DNA of 64,000 bases from CAZTAK01 sp964611585 (GCA_964611585.1 CAZTAK010000005.1:4710-68709); one strand, 5' to 3'. Shown: positions 23,411-32,128, counted from the stretch's first letter. Notes: generated by a model not told the origin, from the letters alone. Numbers and translations: made by a program.

Positions 23411-24532
23411 ATGCCAAACGATGCTGCCAACCTGCCGGCTCTAGTCGGCCAGTCACCCGCCTTTCTCGATGTGCTCGACCGGGTCTCGGCGCTGGCGTCG
23501 CTCGACCGGCCGGTGCTGGTGGTGGGCGAGCGCGGCACCGGCAAGGAGCTGATCGCCGCCCGGCTGCATTACCTGTCGGCGCGCTGGGAGCGGGCGTACC
23601 TCAAACTCAACTGCGGGGCGCTGGCGGAAACGCTGCTCGAAACCGAACTGTTCGGCCACGAGGCGGGCGCCTTTACCGGCGCCGTGCGGCGCCGCCGCGG
23701 CCGGTTCGAACTCGCCGACCGGGGCACGTTGTTCCTCGACGAGATCGCCCAGGCTTCGCCCGCCGTGCAGGAAAAGGTCCTGCGCGCGATCGAATACGGC
23801 GAGTTCGAGCGCGTCGGTTCGTCGGCGACGCTTGCGGTCGATGTCCGGGTAGTGGCGGCGGCCAATGTCGATTTGCCGGCATTGGCGGAACAGGGCGGTT
23901 TCCGGCAGGACCTGCTCGACCGTCTCGGTTTCGACGTGGTGACGCTGCCGCCGCTGCGCGCGCGCCGCGACGACATTCCGCTGCTGGCGGAAACCTTTGC
24001 CCGCGCCATGGCGGCCGAACTCGGGCGCGAGTCGTTTTCAGGGTTCAGGGCGGCGGTGAGGGACGACCTGATCGCCTATCCCTGGCCCGGCAACGTGCGT
24101 GAACTCAAGAACGTGGTCGAACGCGCGGTTCACGCCGCGCCAACCCCGGGCGGAAAGATTGCGGCGATCGTGTTCGATCCGTTCGAATCGCCCTACCGGC
24201 CGCGGGTGCCGGGCGGGTCCGGGGCCGCGCGCGGCCCGGCGACCGGGGAGGAGTCGACCGGGGAGGCGGCGGCCGGGGCGGCGGCCAAGGGGGCATCGGC
24301 ACGCCCGTCTTCCGGTGTGCCGGGTTCGCCTTCGCTAAGCGTTCCCGACGGGACGCAGCCGCTCGATCTGCGCACGGAACTCGCAGGCCTCGAACGCCGC
24401 CTGATCGAGGCCGCGCTCGACACCAACCGCCATCACCAGCGCCGCACCGCCGGCCACCTCGGGCTCAGCTATCACCAGCTGCGCAACCTGTTGAAAAAGC
24501 ACGGGCTGACTGGACCGGGCGCGGCGGCGTAA
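23411..24532 (+). CDS. pspF: PspF-like sigma-54-dependent transcriptional activator
   Basis: 373 aa without an N-terminal sensory domain, as in PspF. The AAA+ domain has Walker A GERGTGKE (39-46), the sigma-54 contact loop GAFTGA (86-91), Walker B LFLDEI (107-112) and RDDIPLLAE near its end. A low-complexity Gly/Ala/Glu/Pro linker (about residues 255-320) leads to a Fis-type helix-turn-helix (HHQRRTAGHLGLSYHQLRNLLKKHG). It is divergent from the psp operon. PspA would inhibit it. The long GC-rich linker is unusual next to enterobacterial PspF. Confidence 0.93.
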   Translation: MPNDAANLPALVGQSPAFLDVLDRVSALASLDRPVLVVGERGTGKELIAARLHYLSARWERAYLKLNCGALAETLLETELFGHEAGAFTGAVRRRRGRFELADRGTLFLDEIAQASPAVQEKVLRAIEYGEFERVGSSATLAVDVRVVAAANVDLPALAEQGGFRQDLLDRLGFDVVTLPPLRARRDDIPLLAETFARAMAAELGRESFSGFRAAVRDDLIAYPWPGNVRELKNVVERAVHAAPTPGGKIAAIVFDPFESPYRPRVPGGSGAARGPATGEESTGEAAAGAAAKGASARPSSGVPGSPSLSVPDGTQPLDLRTELAGLERRLIEAALDTNRHHQRRTAGHLGLSYHQLRNLLKKHGLTGPGAAA

Positions 24533-24625
24533 CCCACGCTCTTCGATTGTTGCATCGCGCGTCGAGTGCGGCCACCTCGGCCGCATTGGGAGCATCGAGG
24601 CCATTTGCGCCAATCTCTTCGCGCC

Positions 24626-24859
24626 GTGACCTTTAGCTACACCAAGACCGTCGCGTTCCTGCTGGTCGCACAGATCGTCGTCCGGCTCGCAATCGATTGG
24701 GACCTTACCAACGCGGTCGGGCTGTCTCTCATCTTGACACCTGTGCTGCTGCCGCTCGCCGTTCTGGCGGACCGGGTGTCGTGGGTACGCTTTCAGAAGC
24801 GGTTACGTCGGGCATCCGGTGAAGGCGATCCCCAGTCACCCGACCCCCGGCGGGGGTAG
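24626..24859 (+). CDS. Small two-helix membrane protein
   Basis: 77 aa from GTG 24626 (an ATG at 24566 in frame is less likely, as the added residues look non-protein-like). Two hydrophobic segments, TVAFLLVAQIVVRLAI and AVGLSLILTPVLLPLAVLA, precede a basic C-terminal tail (RFQKRLRRASGE). No family recognised. It lies 93 bp downstream of pspF on the same strand and could be cotranscribed. Confidence 0.5.
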   Translation: MTFSYTKTVAFLLVAQIVVRLAIDWDLTNAVGLSLILTPVLLPLAVLADRVSWVRFQKRLRRASGEGDPQSPDPRRG

Positions 24860-24946
24860 TCAGCTAGAGCTTTTCCCGTGCGCGACCCGGCCAAAGATTC
24901 CGATTTATCCCGTGCCGCCGCGGCCCCATTGCCACTTCGGAATATT

Positions 24947-24960
24947 ATCCTATATAGGAT
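24947..24960. repeat. Perfect 14-bp palindrome
   Basis: ATCCTATATAGGAT in an AT-rich patch within a GC-rich intergenic region, followed by a short GC palindrome (cgcccgg/ccgggc). It could be a regulator-binding site, but no gene start is close enough to make the case. Confidence 0.35.
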
Positions 24961-25084
24961 AGACCGCCCGGACCGGGCAGCGCCCGGTGGCGGCGCCCCG
25001 CGCCAGCGGCGGAAAGGAAACGCCAGTGTCGGGCTTGGGATCACAGTGTCTGACCAGGGATTCATGCCGCCCCGGCTCATAAAG

Positions 25085-25345
25085 GGCTTCGAGTTGGCGT
25101 TGGTTTGGGTTCGTTGCCGCGGCAAGCGGCTTCTTAGCGGCTTCGTTTCGAGTTCGTAACGGGTAGGTAATGGCTTCGTATCGGGTTCGGATTGGCTTCG
25201 TTATCGTGGCAAATGGCTTTGAATTGGCTTCGATTTGGGTTCGTTTTTGCGCGCTATCCGGCCCGGGGACCGGGTGCAAACCCGCGCCTGCGGCCACGGA
25301 CGCTGTGCCACCGGCACCCGCGGATTGGGTTCGTTTGGCAAAAAC
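25085..25345. repeat. Intergenic repeat region built from iterated GGCTTCG / GGGTTCG units
   Basis: Degenerate units of about 15-30 bp, such as ttgggttcgtt, ggcttcgtttcg, ggcttcgtatcgggttcg and ggcttcgatttgggttcg, repeat at least eight times between pspF and the Lrp-type gene. Base composition is more T-rich than surrounding DNA. Open frames through it have a repetitive Asn/Glu/Thr/Pro/Arg make-up and no start signal, so I read this as a non-coding repeat array. Confidence 0.6.
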
Positions 25346-25360
25346 AGAGATGCGGCGGGA

Positions 25361-25861
25361 TTACTTCGGCGCTTCGGCCCGGAACCCGAGGTGTTGCATC
25401 GGCAGGGCGGTGCGATAGACGACCTGTTTGAGGGAAAAGCTCGACTTGATGCTGGCGATGCCTTCGATCCGCGTCAGCCGGTCCATCAGAAATCGTTCGT
25501 AGGCCGGCAGGTCGGGCACGACGACGCGCAGCAGATAATCGGCATCGCCGGTCATGAGGTAGCACTCCATCACCTCGGGCCATTGCCGGATCGCCGTTTC
25601 GAATTCCTCCAGCGCCGGTTCGATCTGGCGTTCGAGGGTGACGTTGACGAATACGCTGACGCCGAGGCCGAGCGCCGCCGGATCGACGAGGGCGACGTAG
25701 CCGCGAAGCGTTCCCGCCGCCTCGAGGTCGCGCACCCGCCGCAGCGTCGCCGACGGCGAGAGGCCGACCGCCGCGGCGAGGTCGGCATTGGACTGCCGCG
25801 CCTCGCCCTGGAGCCGGCCGAGAATTCTGAGGTCGATCGTGTCGAGATCGTTTGGCCGCAT
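25361..25861 (-). CDS. Lrp/AsnC-family transcriptional regulator
   Basis: 166 aa. The N-terminal helix-turn-helix reads DTIDLRILGRLQGEARQSN then LAAAVGLSPSATLRRVRDLE; the C-terminal RAM/AsnC effector domain includes MECYLMTGDADYLLRVVVPDL. It is divergent, 105 bp apart, from the E1/transketolase-like gene. This pairing resembles Pseudomonas mdeR-mdeB, where an Lrp-type regulator controls a 2-ketobutyrate dehydrogenase E1. The ligand is probably an amino acid, by family. Confidence 0.93.
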   Translation of the reverse strand: MRPNDLDTIDLRILGRLQGEARQSNADLAAAVGLSPSATLRRVRDLEAAGTLRGYVALVDPAALGLGVSVFVNVTLERQIEPALEEFETAIRQWPEVMECYLMTGDADYLLRVVVPDLPAYERFLMDRLTRIEGIASIKSSFSLKQVVYRTALPMQHLGFRAEAPK

Positions 25862-25908
25862 AATATTGCGTAAACTATGACTTGTTCGGCATATGATTGC
25901 AAATATTA
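25861..25908. promoter_or_regulatory. Inverted AT-rich repeat in the Lrp/E1 divergent promoter region
   Basis: TAATATTGC (25861-25869) and GCAAATATTA (25899-25908) form an imperfect dyad separated by 29 nt, the left arm touching the regulator's start codon. Lrp-type regulators bind AT-rich dyads and often repress themselves, so it is a candidate operator. Confidence 0.4.
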
Positions 25909-25966
25909 GCGGCCAGACCGCTCAATTCGCAACATCCGGTCCGGCAGCCCCTGCTAGGTTTGGCCC

Positions 25967-28333
25967 ATGAACGATCCCGCCGCCCTCGCCGCCCCGGCCT
26001 CGCCCGTTCCCGGCGTCAGCACTGAGACCTTCGCCTGCCTGAAGGTGCTGGAACGGAAGATTCTGTGGCTCTCCACCTGGATGATCCACCACGCCAACCA
26101 CATCCGGCCCAACCGCGACGGTCTCAAAGTCGGCGGCCATCAGGCGTCGTCGGCCTCGCTGGTAACGTTGATGACGGCGCTCTATTTCCACGAGCTGCGT
26201 GCCAACGACCGCATCGCCGTGAAGCCGCACGCGAGCCCCGTCTACCACGCGATTCAATATTTACTCGGGCGCCAGACCCTCGATCAGCTCGAAAATTTTC
26301 GCGCGCTCGGCGGCGCGCAATCCTATCCGTCGCGCACCAAAGACAACGACGAAGTCGATTTCTCGACCGGCTCGGTCGGTCTCGGCGTCGCCGGAACCCT
26401 GTTTGCCTCGCTGATCCAGGACTATCTCGACGCGCGCCAAATGCTGCCCGCGGATCTTTCGCCCGGGCGCATGGTGGCGCTCCTAGGTGACGCCGAACTC
26501 GACGAAGGCAACGTGTTCGAAGCGATGCTCGAGGGCTGGAAACACGACGCCCGCAATCTGTGGTGGATCGTCGATTACAACCGGCAAAGCCTCGATTCGA
26601 CCGTTTCCGACCGCCTGTTCGGGCGCTTCGACGACATTTTCCAAACCACCGGCTGGAACGTGGTCATACTCAAGTACGGCAAGCGGCTGCACGATGCCTT
26701 TGCGAAGACGGGCGGCGATGCGCTGCTGCGCTGGATCGACGACTGCCCCAACTCGCTCTACTCGGCGCTGACCTACAAGGGCGGCCCGGGCTGGCGCGAG
26801 CATTTGCAGACCGACCTCGGCCGCACCGCCGGCATCAAGGCGCTGCTGGACGAGCACGACGACGTCTCGCTGCACACGCTGATGACCGACCTTGCCGGTC
26901 ACGATCTCACATCGGTGCTGGAAGGGTTTGCGGCCGCCCAGGCGGAACAGCCGACGTGCTTCATTGCCTACACGGTCAAGGGCCGGGGGCTGCCGTTCGC
27001 GGGCCATAAAGACAATCACGCCGGCCTCATGACCGAGGTCCAGATGGAAGAATTCCGTGCCGCCTTCGCGATCGGCGAGGGTAGGGAATGGGACAGGTTC
27101 GAAGGCCTCGACATCGCCGAAAACCGCCTTCAGGCGTTCATCGATGCGGCGCCGTTCACCAAGGGAGGCCCGCGCCACCGCACCGCGCACGCCATTTCGG
27201 TGCCCTCGCTGGCCGCGCCCCAGGCGGCGAAAATGGCAACCCAGGAAGCCTTCGGCCGCATCATGAACGAACTCGGCCGCGGCGACTCGGACCTCGCCGC
27301 GCGCGTCGTCACCGCCTCGCCCGATGTCACCGTCTCGACCAACCTCGGGGCCTGGGTCAATCAGCGCGGAATCTTCGACCGCATCACCCGCAACGACGTG
27401 TTCGCCGAAGAAAACGTCCTTTCGCCGCTCAAATGGTCGATGTCTGATGCGGGCCAGCATTTCGAATTCGGCATCGCCGAACACAATCTGTTCCTGTTTC
27501 TGGGCGCCGCCGGCCTCTCGGCGCCGCTGTTCGGGGAACGCCTGTTTCCGGTCGGGACGCTCTACGATCCCTTCATCATGCGCGGCCTCGATGCGCTCAA
27601 TTATGCCTGTTATCAGGATGCGCGCTTCATGGTGGTGGCGACGCCCTCAGGGCTGACGCTGGCGCCCGAAGGGGGCGCGCATCAGTCGATTGCGACACCG
27701 CTGATCGGCATGGGGATCGACAAGCTCGAGAGTTTCGAACCGGCCTACGTCGACGAACTCGCCGCGATCATGGAATGGGGCTTCGGGCACATGCAGGCGG
27801 ACGGTGGCGGTTCGGTATATCTGCGGCTTTCGACCCGAACCATCGATCAGCCGGAACGGGATTATCCGGCCATTGCCGACGACGTGCTGGCGGGCGCCTA
27901 CTGGCAGGTGGCGCCGGGTTCGGGCGCGCCGCTCGCCATCGCCTATGCGGGTACGGTGGCGCCCGAAGCGGTGGCGGCGCATGGACAAATCCTCGAAGAC
28001 ATTCCCGGCGCCGGACTGCTGGCGGTGCCCTCGGCAGATCGTCTGCACCGTAACTGGCGTACGCCGGGGCCTGCACCCGCGCACGCGGTGCGGCTGTTGT
28101 CGCGACTGGCACCGGGGGCGTCGCTGGTGACGGTGATCGACGGTTCGCCGTCGGCGCTTTCGTGGCTGGGATCGGTCGCAGGCCACAGGGTCTATTCGCT
28201 CGGCGTCGACCACTTCGGGCAGTCGGGCGCCGTTCCGGATCTCTATCGCGAGTACGGTCTCGATACGGACGCCATCGTCGATGCCTGCGCGCGGGCCTGC
28301 TTCGCGGCGCGCGGACTTGCCGCCGTTGCCTAG
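25967..28333 (+). CDS. Homodimeric 2-oxoacid dehydrogenase E1 / transketolase-like ThDP enzyme
   Basis: 788 aa. The N-terminal ThDP-binding region has LLGDAELDEGNVFEAML and the diphosphate-side DYNRQSLD; the central pyrimidine domain has HFEFGIAEHNLFLFLGAAGLS with the catalytic-type Glu; a C-terminal transketolase-like domain ends the protein. Layout and motifs (KGRGLPFAGHKDNHAG) follow the AceE/MdeB family rather than sugar transketolase. Predicted reaction: oxidative decarboxylation of a short 2-keto acid, such as 2-ketobutyrate, with E2/E3 supplied elsewhere. Divergent from an Lrp regulator. Its TAG stop (28331-28333) is the first three bases of a palindromic repeat element. Confidence 0.85.
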   Translation: MNDPAALAAPASPVPGVSTETFACLKVLERKILWLSTWMIHHANHIRPNRDGLKVGGHQASSASLVTLMTALYFHELRANDRIAVKPHASPVYHAIQYLLGRQTLDQLENFRALGGAQSYPSRTKDNDEVDFSTGSVGLGVAGTLFASLIQDYLDARQMLPADLSPGRMVALLGDAELDEGNVFEAMLEGWKHDARNLWWIVDYNRQSLDSTVSDRLFGRFDDIFQTTGWNVVILKYGKRLHDAFAKTGGDALLRWIDDCPNSLYSALTYKGGPGWREHLQTDLGRTAGIKALLDEHDDVSLHTLMTDLAGHDLTSVLEGFAAAQAEQPTCFIAYTVKGRGLPFAGHKDNHAGLMTEVQMEEFRAAFAIGEGREWDRFEGLDIAENRLQAFIDAAPFTKGGPRHRTAHAISVPSLAAPQAAKMATQEAFGRIMNELGRGDSDLAARVVTASPDVTVSTNLGAWVNQRGIFDRITRNDVFAEENVLSPLKWSMSDAGQHFEFGIAEHNLFLFLGAAGLSAPLFGERLFPVGTLYDPFIMRGLDALNYACYQDARFMVVATPSGLTLAPEGGAHQSIATPLIGMGIDKLESFEPAYVDELAAIMEWGFGHMQADGGGSVYLRLSTRTIDQPERDYPAIADDVLAGAYWQVAPGSGAPLAIAYAGTVAPEAVAAHGQILEDIPGAGLLAVPSADRLHRNWRTPGPAPAHAVRLLSRLAPGASLVTVIDGSPSALSWLGSVAGHRVYSLGVDHFGQSGAVPDLYREYGLDTDAIVDACARACFAARGLAAVA

Positions 28334-28392
28334 AGCAATATACGCAGGGATTGAACCGGCGCGGTTCAAGCCCTTCTGGTAAAATTGCTCTA
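28331..28392. repeat. Palindromic intergenic element, unit 1
   Basis: Bounded by TAGAGCAAT (28331-28339) and its inverse ATTGCTCTA (28384-28392), with an internal hairpin TTGAACC-GGCGC-GGTTCAA. About 62 bp. The left end supplies the stop codon of the E1-like gene. Form and size fit a REP/MITE-like element; no coding content. Confidence 0.75.
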
Positions 28393-28405
28393 CTTTTCAA
28401 GAAGG

Positions 28406-28468
28406 TAGAGCAGCTTTATGCGTTCAGCAATCGCCCAAGGCGATGCCACCTGAACGGATGCTGCTCTA
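28406..28468. repeat. Palindromic intergenic element, unit 2
   Basis: Bounded by TAGAGCAGC (28406-28414) and GCTGCTCTA (28460-28468), with an inner GTTCAG/CTGAAC pair and an innermost ATCGCC/GGCGAT. The same end sequence TAGAGC as unit 1 but different internal bases, 13 bp further on. The right end supplies the TAG stop of the minus-strand binding-protein gene. Confidence 0.75.
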
Positions 28469-29940
28469 GCGCGAGGCGAAAAAAAAGGCCGTGCGGATAC
28501 GAAATCCGCACGGCCGGAAAAACGGTGGCGTCTGGTCGACGACGTCCATCTCGTTGTAGTTGAGCTTGAGGTTCACGTTCTTGAAGTTGCGCACCCGTTT
28601 GCCCACGCCCATCGTGTCCTGCCACTCGACGAGAGCCAGGATCGGCGAGTTCGCGAAGTGGACCCGCTGGAGTTCCTGCACGATGAGCTTGCGCTTCGCA
28701 GGATCGAACTCGGCGTTGGCTTTGGCCAGAAGCTCGGCCTCTTCTTGGTCGCAATAGTAGATCGAGACCTCGGGCTTCTTGTTGCAGGAGACGAAATTGA
28801 ACGTCGAGGTCCCGTCCATTTCGGGTGCGAGGAAGTAACCGAACCCAAACGCGTCGCCCGGCCACGTTCCCTGTTGCCAGTCCTGCAGCCACACGGCAAA
28901 GGTGATCGGAATCAACTCGGCGCGAATCGGCGTGTTCTTGTTGAGCTCGTTCACCGCCTGCTCATAAAGAAGCTTGAGCGAGGGGTCGCTGACGGTCGCC
29001 GTCACCTTGAGATCGAAGCCGTCCGGGTAGCCCGCCTCGGTGAGAAGCCGCCGCGCCTCGGCCGGATCGAACGGATACGGCTTGAGGTCGGGGTTGTAGC
29101 CGAAGGTATTCCGGTTGGCCGCCGACATGCCGGGAAAGCCGACGCCGCCAAGGAGGTTGTCGATGATCGTCTGGCGGTCGACCGCAAGGTTGACGGCCCG
29201 CCGCACCCGCACGTCGGCAAACGGCGTGGTCAGCCCGCGACCGTCTTTCTGGCCCGCCGAGATCAGCGTGATGCCCATAACGCGCGGCGCCGGCGCGACG
29301 TCGATGGTGCCGCCCGCGGCCCGCACGCTTTCAAAGGCGTCGGCCTGCACGGCAATGTCGATGTCGATCTGATCGGAAATCAGCGCCGACACGCGTGCCG
29401 GCCCTTCCGGAATCTCCTCCATGACGAGGCGATCGATAGTGGGGGTTCCCTTCCAGTAGGGGTCGTGCCGGACGAGTTCGACGCCGTTCGGCGTCCACTG
29501 GTCGAGCTTGTAGGGGCCCGAACCAACCGGTTCCACGGTAAATCCTTCGACCCCCAGAGACGAGAACTGGTCGGGATCGAAGATCGGCAGGATCGCCATT
29601 TGAGTTGGAACGATCGGGTTGGGCCGGCTGGTTTTGATTTCGACGGTGAGGTCGTCGATCAGTCTGGCGCCGATAATGCCGGCGTTGCGGATGTTACGGC
29701 TAACCGACAATTTGCCGCCATTGTCGATCAGAAACGCGACGGCCTCGGTGATGGCGCGCGCGGTGACCGGTTTTCCGTTATGGAACTGGACGTTCGGCCG
29801 CATGAAGAACACCCAAGTCGTTGGGTCGATATTGACCCAACGCGCGGCCCCCATCGGTTGAACGGCTCCGGTTTCGTCGATGTCGGTCACGGTGTCGTAC
29901 AGGGCGTTCCAGAGAAATACGCCGGGCGGACCGTTGCCGC
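28466..29940 (-). CDS. Family-5 peptide/nickel-type ABC substrate-binding protein, 5' end lost in a gap
   Basis: About 490 codons remain. Typical family-5 SBP motifs: FFMRPNVQFHNGKPVTA, then YKLDQWTPNGVELVRHDPYW, RVRRAVNLAVDRQTII and a C-terminal LVEWQDT. The signal peptide and first part lie in the 29941-30040 gap, so the start is unknown. The last 16 or so codons run through a terminator hairpin and stop at a TAG belonging to a repeat element, giving an odd tail RPCGFRIRTAFFFASR. No permease or ATPase gene is adjacent. The downstream binding proteins at 32-36 kb are only distant relatives. Confidence 0.88.
28479..28515 (-). terminator. Rho-independent terminator inside the 3' end of the binding-protein frame
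   Basis: A 12-bp perfect stem, GGCCGTGCGGAT (28487-28498) and ATCCGCACGGCC (28504-28515), with a 5-nt loop, and on the minus strand a following run of eight T (forward A at 28479-28486). A textbook terminator for the minus-strand gene, but it lies before that gene's stop codon. Confidence 0.85.
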
Positions 29941-30040
29941 NNNNNNNNNNNNNNNNNNNNNNNNNNNNNNNNNNNNNNNNNNNNNNNNNNNNNNNNNNNN
30001 NNNNNNNNNNNNNNNNNNNNNNNNNNNNNNNNNNNNNNNN
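29941..30040. other. Scaffold gap, 100 N, probably hiding about 1 kb or more
   Basis: Exactly 100 N. On the left is a binding-protein gene lacking its start and signal peptide; on the right a VOC gene with only its first 41 codons. The VOC paralogue next door is 302 aa, so at least roughly 780 bases of VOC gene plus the binding-protein start must be missing. Confidence 0.9.
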
Positions 30041-30164
30041 TGCCGCGTTCGCGGACACCGTAGCCGAGGAACTCGGAATAGGCGGTGATCGATCCGTCGA
30101 GGTCGGGCACCGTTATCGTGGCGGCGGCAAGCGCGCCGAGGGGCGCCGAAGCCGCGTCCGTCAT
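30041..30164 (-). CDS. N-terminal fragment of a VOC-family protein cut by the gap
   Basis: First 41 codons, MTDAASAPLGALAAATITVP ... ITAYSEFLGYGVRERG. It aligns well with the start of the next gene (SRVPFGPVAGATVTAKDI ... YTDYLGYRITAEGAV), so it is a paralogue of the 302-aa VOC protein. It starts 5 bp after that gene's stop, implying cotranscription. The rest is lost in the 100-N gap. Confidence 0.78.
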
Positions 30165-30169
30165 CGCGT

Positions 30170-31078
30170 TCAGCCTTCGACCAATTCGATCAATTCGCCG
30201 GCAACGCCTTTGCCGACGGCGACCCGCGCGCCGTTGTAAGGGCCCTCGGCGACGGTCAGGGGCGGGGCAAGGAAGGGGATCGTCACGTCGTCCAGCGAAT
30301 CAACCGCGAACGCGACCATGGCAACTCCGGGGGGCAGGCTGTCCGGGGCTGTGGCGCGTGGTTTTGCCTCCTTGGGGTAGTCGTCAATCTCGATCAGGCA
30401 TTTGCCGCGCATCTTGACCGTCGCCAATCGGTGAGTGGTGTCGGGGTCAAGTCCATAGGCGCGGTTCAGCACGCTGATCTTTGCATCGGCGGTGACACCC
30501 GGTTCGACGTCGAAGTGCGCCGTGTAGAACGCCATGGCGTCGTCGAGACTGGGACTGCCGAGAACGACGATGAAAATCCGGTCGATGAAGGATCGGGCCG
30601 CCGGCAGATGTTCCTTGCCCAGATGCGGGTTGGTCTGGGTGAGATACAACACCTCCGGTGCCAGTCCCTGAACCTGCATCGCCCGAATGGTCTTGCTCAT
30701 GCTGAGGTTGTGGGGTTCGCCGATGATCTGCCACGGCGATCCCTCAAGGCGGGGCGGAATTGCGTCCACGTTGTCGACGACGATTTCGAGCGAATGCCAA
30801 CCGAACGTGGTCATCGGCATGTAGCCGGGCACGGGCTCCGCCTCGATCAGGCGGATCCATTGCCGCGCCCCGCTTTCGGGCTGCATGCTGATGAAGGGGG
30901 TGCCGGCATGGGCGGACGTACCCCAGGCGTCTGCCAGCGCCGGGCTAACGGCGCCTTCGGCAGTGATGCGGTAGCCGAGATAATCGGTGTAACTCGCCGC
31001 CACCCGCGAAATGTCTTTTGCCGTCACGGTGGCGCCGGCGACGGGTCCGAAGGGTACGCGGGAAGCGGAATCAGACAT
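30170..31078 (-). CDS. VOC-family protein, two-module type
   Basis: 302 aa; ATG 31078 preceded by GGAGAGA on the minus strand. Two VOC modules: PVAGATVTAKDISRVAASYTDYLGY and, after a linker with AMQVQGLAPEVLYLTQTNP, RIFIVVLGSPSLDDAMAFYTAHF. It closes with GVAGELIELVEG, where the family commonly ends in a metal-ligand Glu. Reaction unknown. It is divergent, 135 bp apart, from a third paralogue on the plus strand and upstream of the truncated one. Confidence 0.85.
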   Translation of the reverse strand: MSDSASRVPFGPVAGATVTAKDISRVAASYTDYLGYRITAEGAVSPALADAWGTSAHAGTPFISMQPESGARQWIRLIEAEPVPGYMPMTTFGWHSLEIVVDNVDAIPPRLEGSPWQIIGEPHNLSMSKTIRAMQVQGLAPEVLYLTQTNPHLGKEHLPAARSFIDRIFIVVLGSPSLDDAMAFYTAHFDVEPGVTADAKISVLNRAYGLDPDTTHRLATVKMRGKCLIEIDDYPKEAKPRATAPDSLPPGVAMVAFAVDSLDDVTIPFLAPPLTVAEGPYNGARVAVGKGVAGELIELVEG

Positions 31079-31213
31079 GTATCTCTCCGAAAATCGACCA
31101 GAGGACCGGTGGGGTCACTCTAGGGGGCGGCAAGTGAGCAGGCAATCCCGGCCCGCAATCGGCGTAACAACGCCAAGGCGTGACCGGGCGCATCGTTGCG
31201 CTATAGTCAGGCC

Positions 31214-32128
31214 ATGATGGACCGGCCGGCATTGGGCCCTCTCGGGCTGGCGACGCTGACTTCGCCCGATTTCGAGGACAGCGTCACCGACTATGTCACG
31301 CACTTCGGCTACGAAGTCGCCGACCGGCGGCCCATCTCGGCTGAAATCGCAGGTTTGTGGCAGGCGCCGGCAACGGAAGACCGGGCGAGCGCTCTGTTGC
31401 GGCCGAAAAGCGGAGAACCGGGCTGGCTACGCATCGTCGAGGCGGCTCCGGTCCCTGGCTATGAACCCCTTCGGAGTTTCGGCTGGGCGGCAATGGAACT
31501 CGTTGTCGCCGATGTCGAGGCGGTGTCGAGATCGCTCGCGGGCACCGTCTTTCGAGAGATCGGCCCGCCCCATGATCTCGGGATCGCCGGGGACCTGCGC
31601 GCCATGCAGGTCATCGGGCGAGCGGGCGAAGTGGTCTATCTGACCCAACGCGGCGAAATCCGGAACTTCGCCTTCCGCCATGTCATGGGCGCGGTGGACC
31701 GGATATTCATCGCCGTTCTCGCGGGTCCCGACCTTGAGGCCGCACGGGCGTTCTATGAGACTCATTTCGAGGTCAGCCGCGGCCTCGATGTCCGGCTTCC
31801 GTTAGGAATTCTGAACAAGGCGCATGACCTGCCGGAGGGGCAGAAGCATCGGTTGTGCACCTTGGTGCTGGCGGGCGAGCAGGAGGTCGCGGGCAAGATC
31901 GAGATCGACGATCTCGGCGCCCATCTGAGCCCGCGGCCCACCAACAGCGGCGAACTCCCGCCGGCCGTCGGCCTCGTCACCTTTGAGGCCAGCAGCCTGC
32001 CGGAACCAGGCCCGCATTGCATTGGTGGCCCGCGCGTCATTGCGGCGGAACCCTATGCGGGGCGGCAGGCCGTCCTGGTGCGTGGCGCCGCCGGCGAGTT
32101 GATCGAGATTTTCGCAGCGGGCTCGTAA
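31214..32128 (+). CDS. VOC-family protein, two-module type, paralogue of the divergent gene
   Basis: 304 aa from ATG 31214 (or 31217). Module one PLGLATLTSPDFEDSVTDYV; the linker AMQVIGRAGEVVYLTQRGE matches the divergent paralogue; module two RIFIAVLAGPDLEAARAFYE; ends GAAGELIEIFAAGS. Shared motifs with the genes at 30.0-31.1 kb show a local family of three. A family-5 binding protein starts 105 bp downstream on the same strand, which suggests a catabolic unit acting on an imported substrate. Confidence 0.85.
   Translation: MMDRPALGPLGLATLTSPDFEDSVTDYVTHFGYEVADRRPISAEIAGLWQAPATEDRASALLRPKSGEPGWLRIVEAAPVPGYEPLRSFGWAAMELVVADVEAVSRSLAGTVFREIGPPHDLGIAGDLRAMQVIGRAGEVVYLTQRGEIRNFAFRHVMGAVDRIFIAVLAGPDLEAARAFYETHFEVSRGLDVRLPLGILNKAHDLPEGQKHRLCTLVLAGEQEVAGKIEIDDLGAHLSPRPTNSGELPPAVGLVTFEASSLPEPGPHCIGGPRVIAAEPYAGRQAVLVRGAAGELIEIFAAGS

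Noticed and set aside
28466..30058. Single minus-strand protein bridging the 100-N gap
   Set aside because: The frame join is accidental. The 5' side belongs to a VOC gene starting at 30164 in another frame.
28658..30088. Long plus-strand frame across the binding protein and the second N gap
   Set aside because: Antisense shadow; continuity through the gap is only due to the 100 N placeholder.
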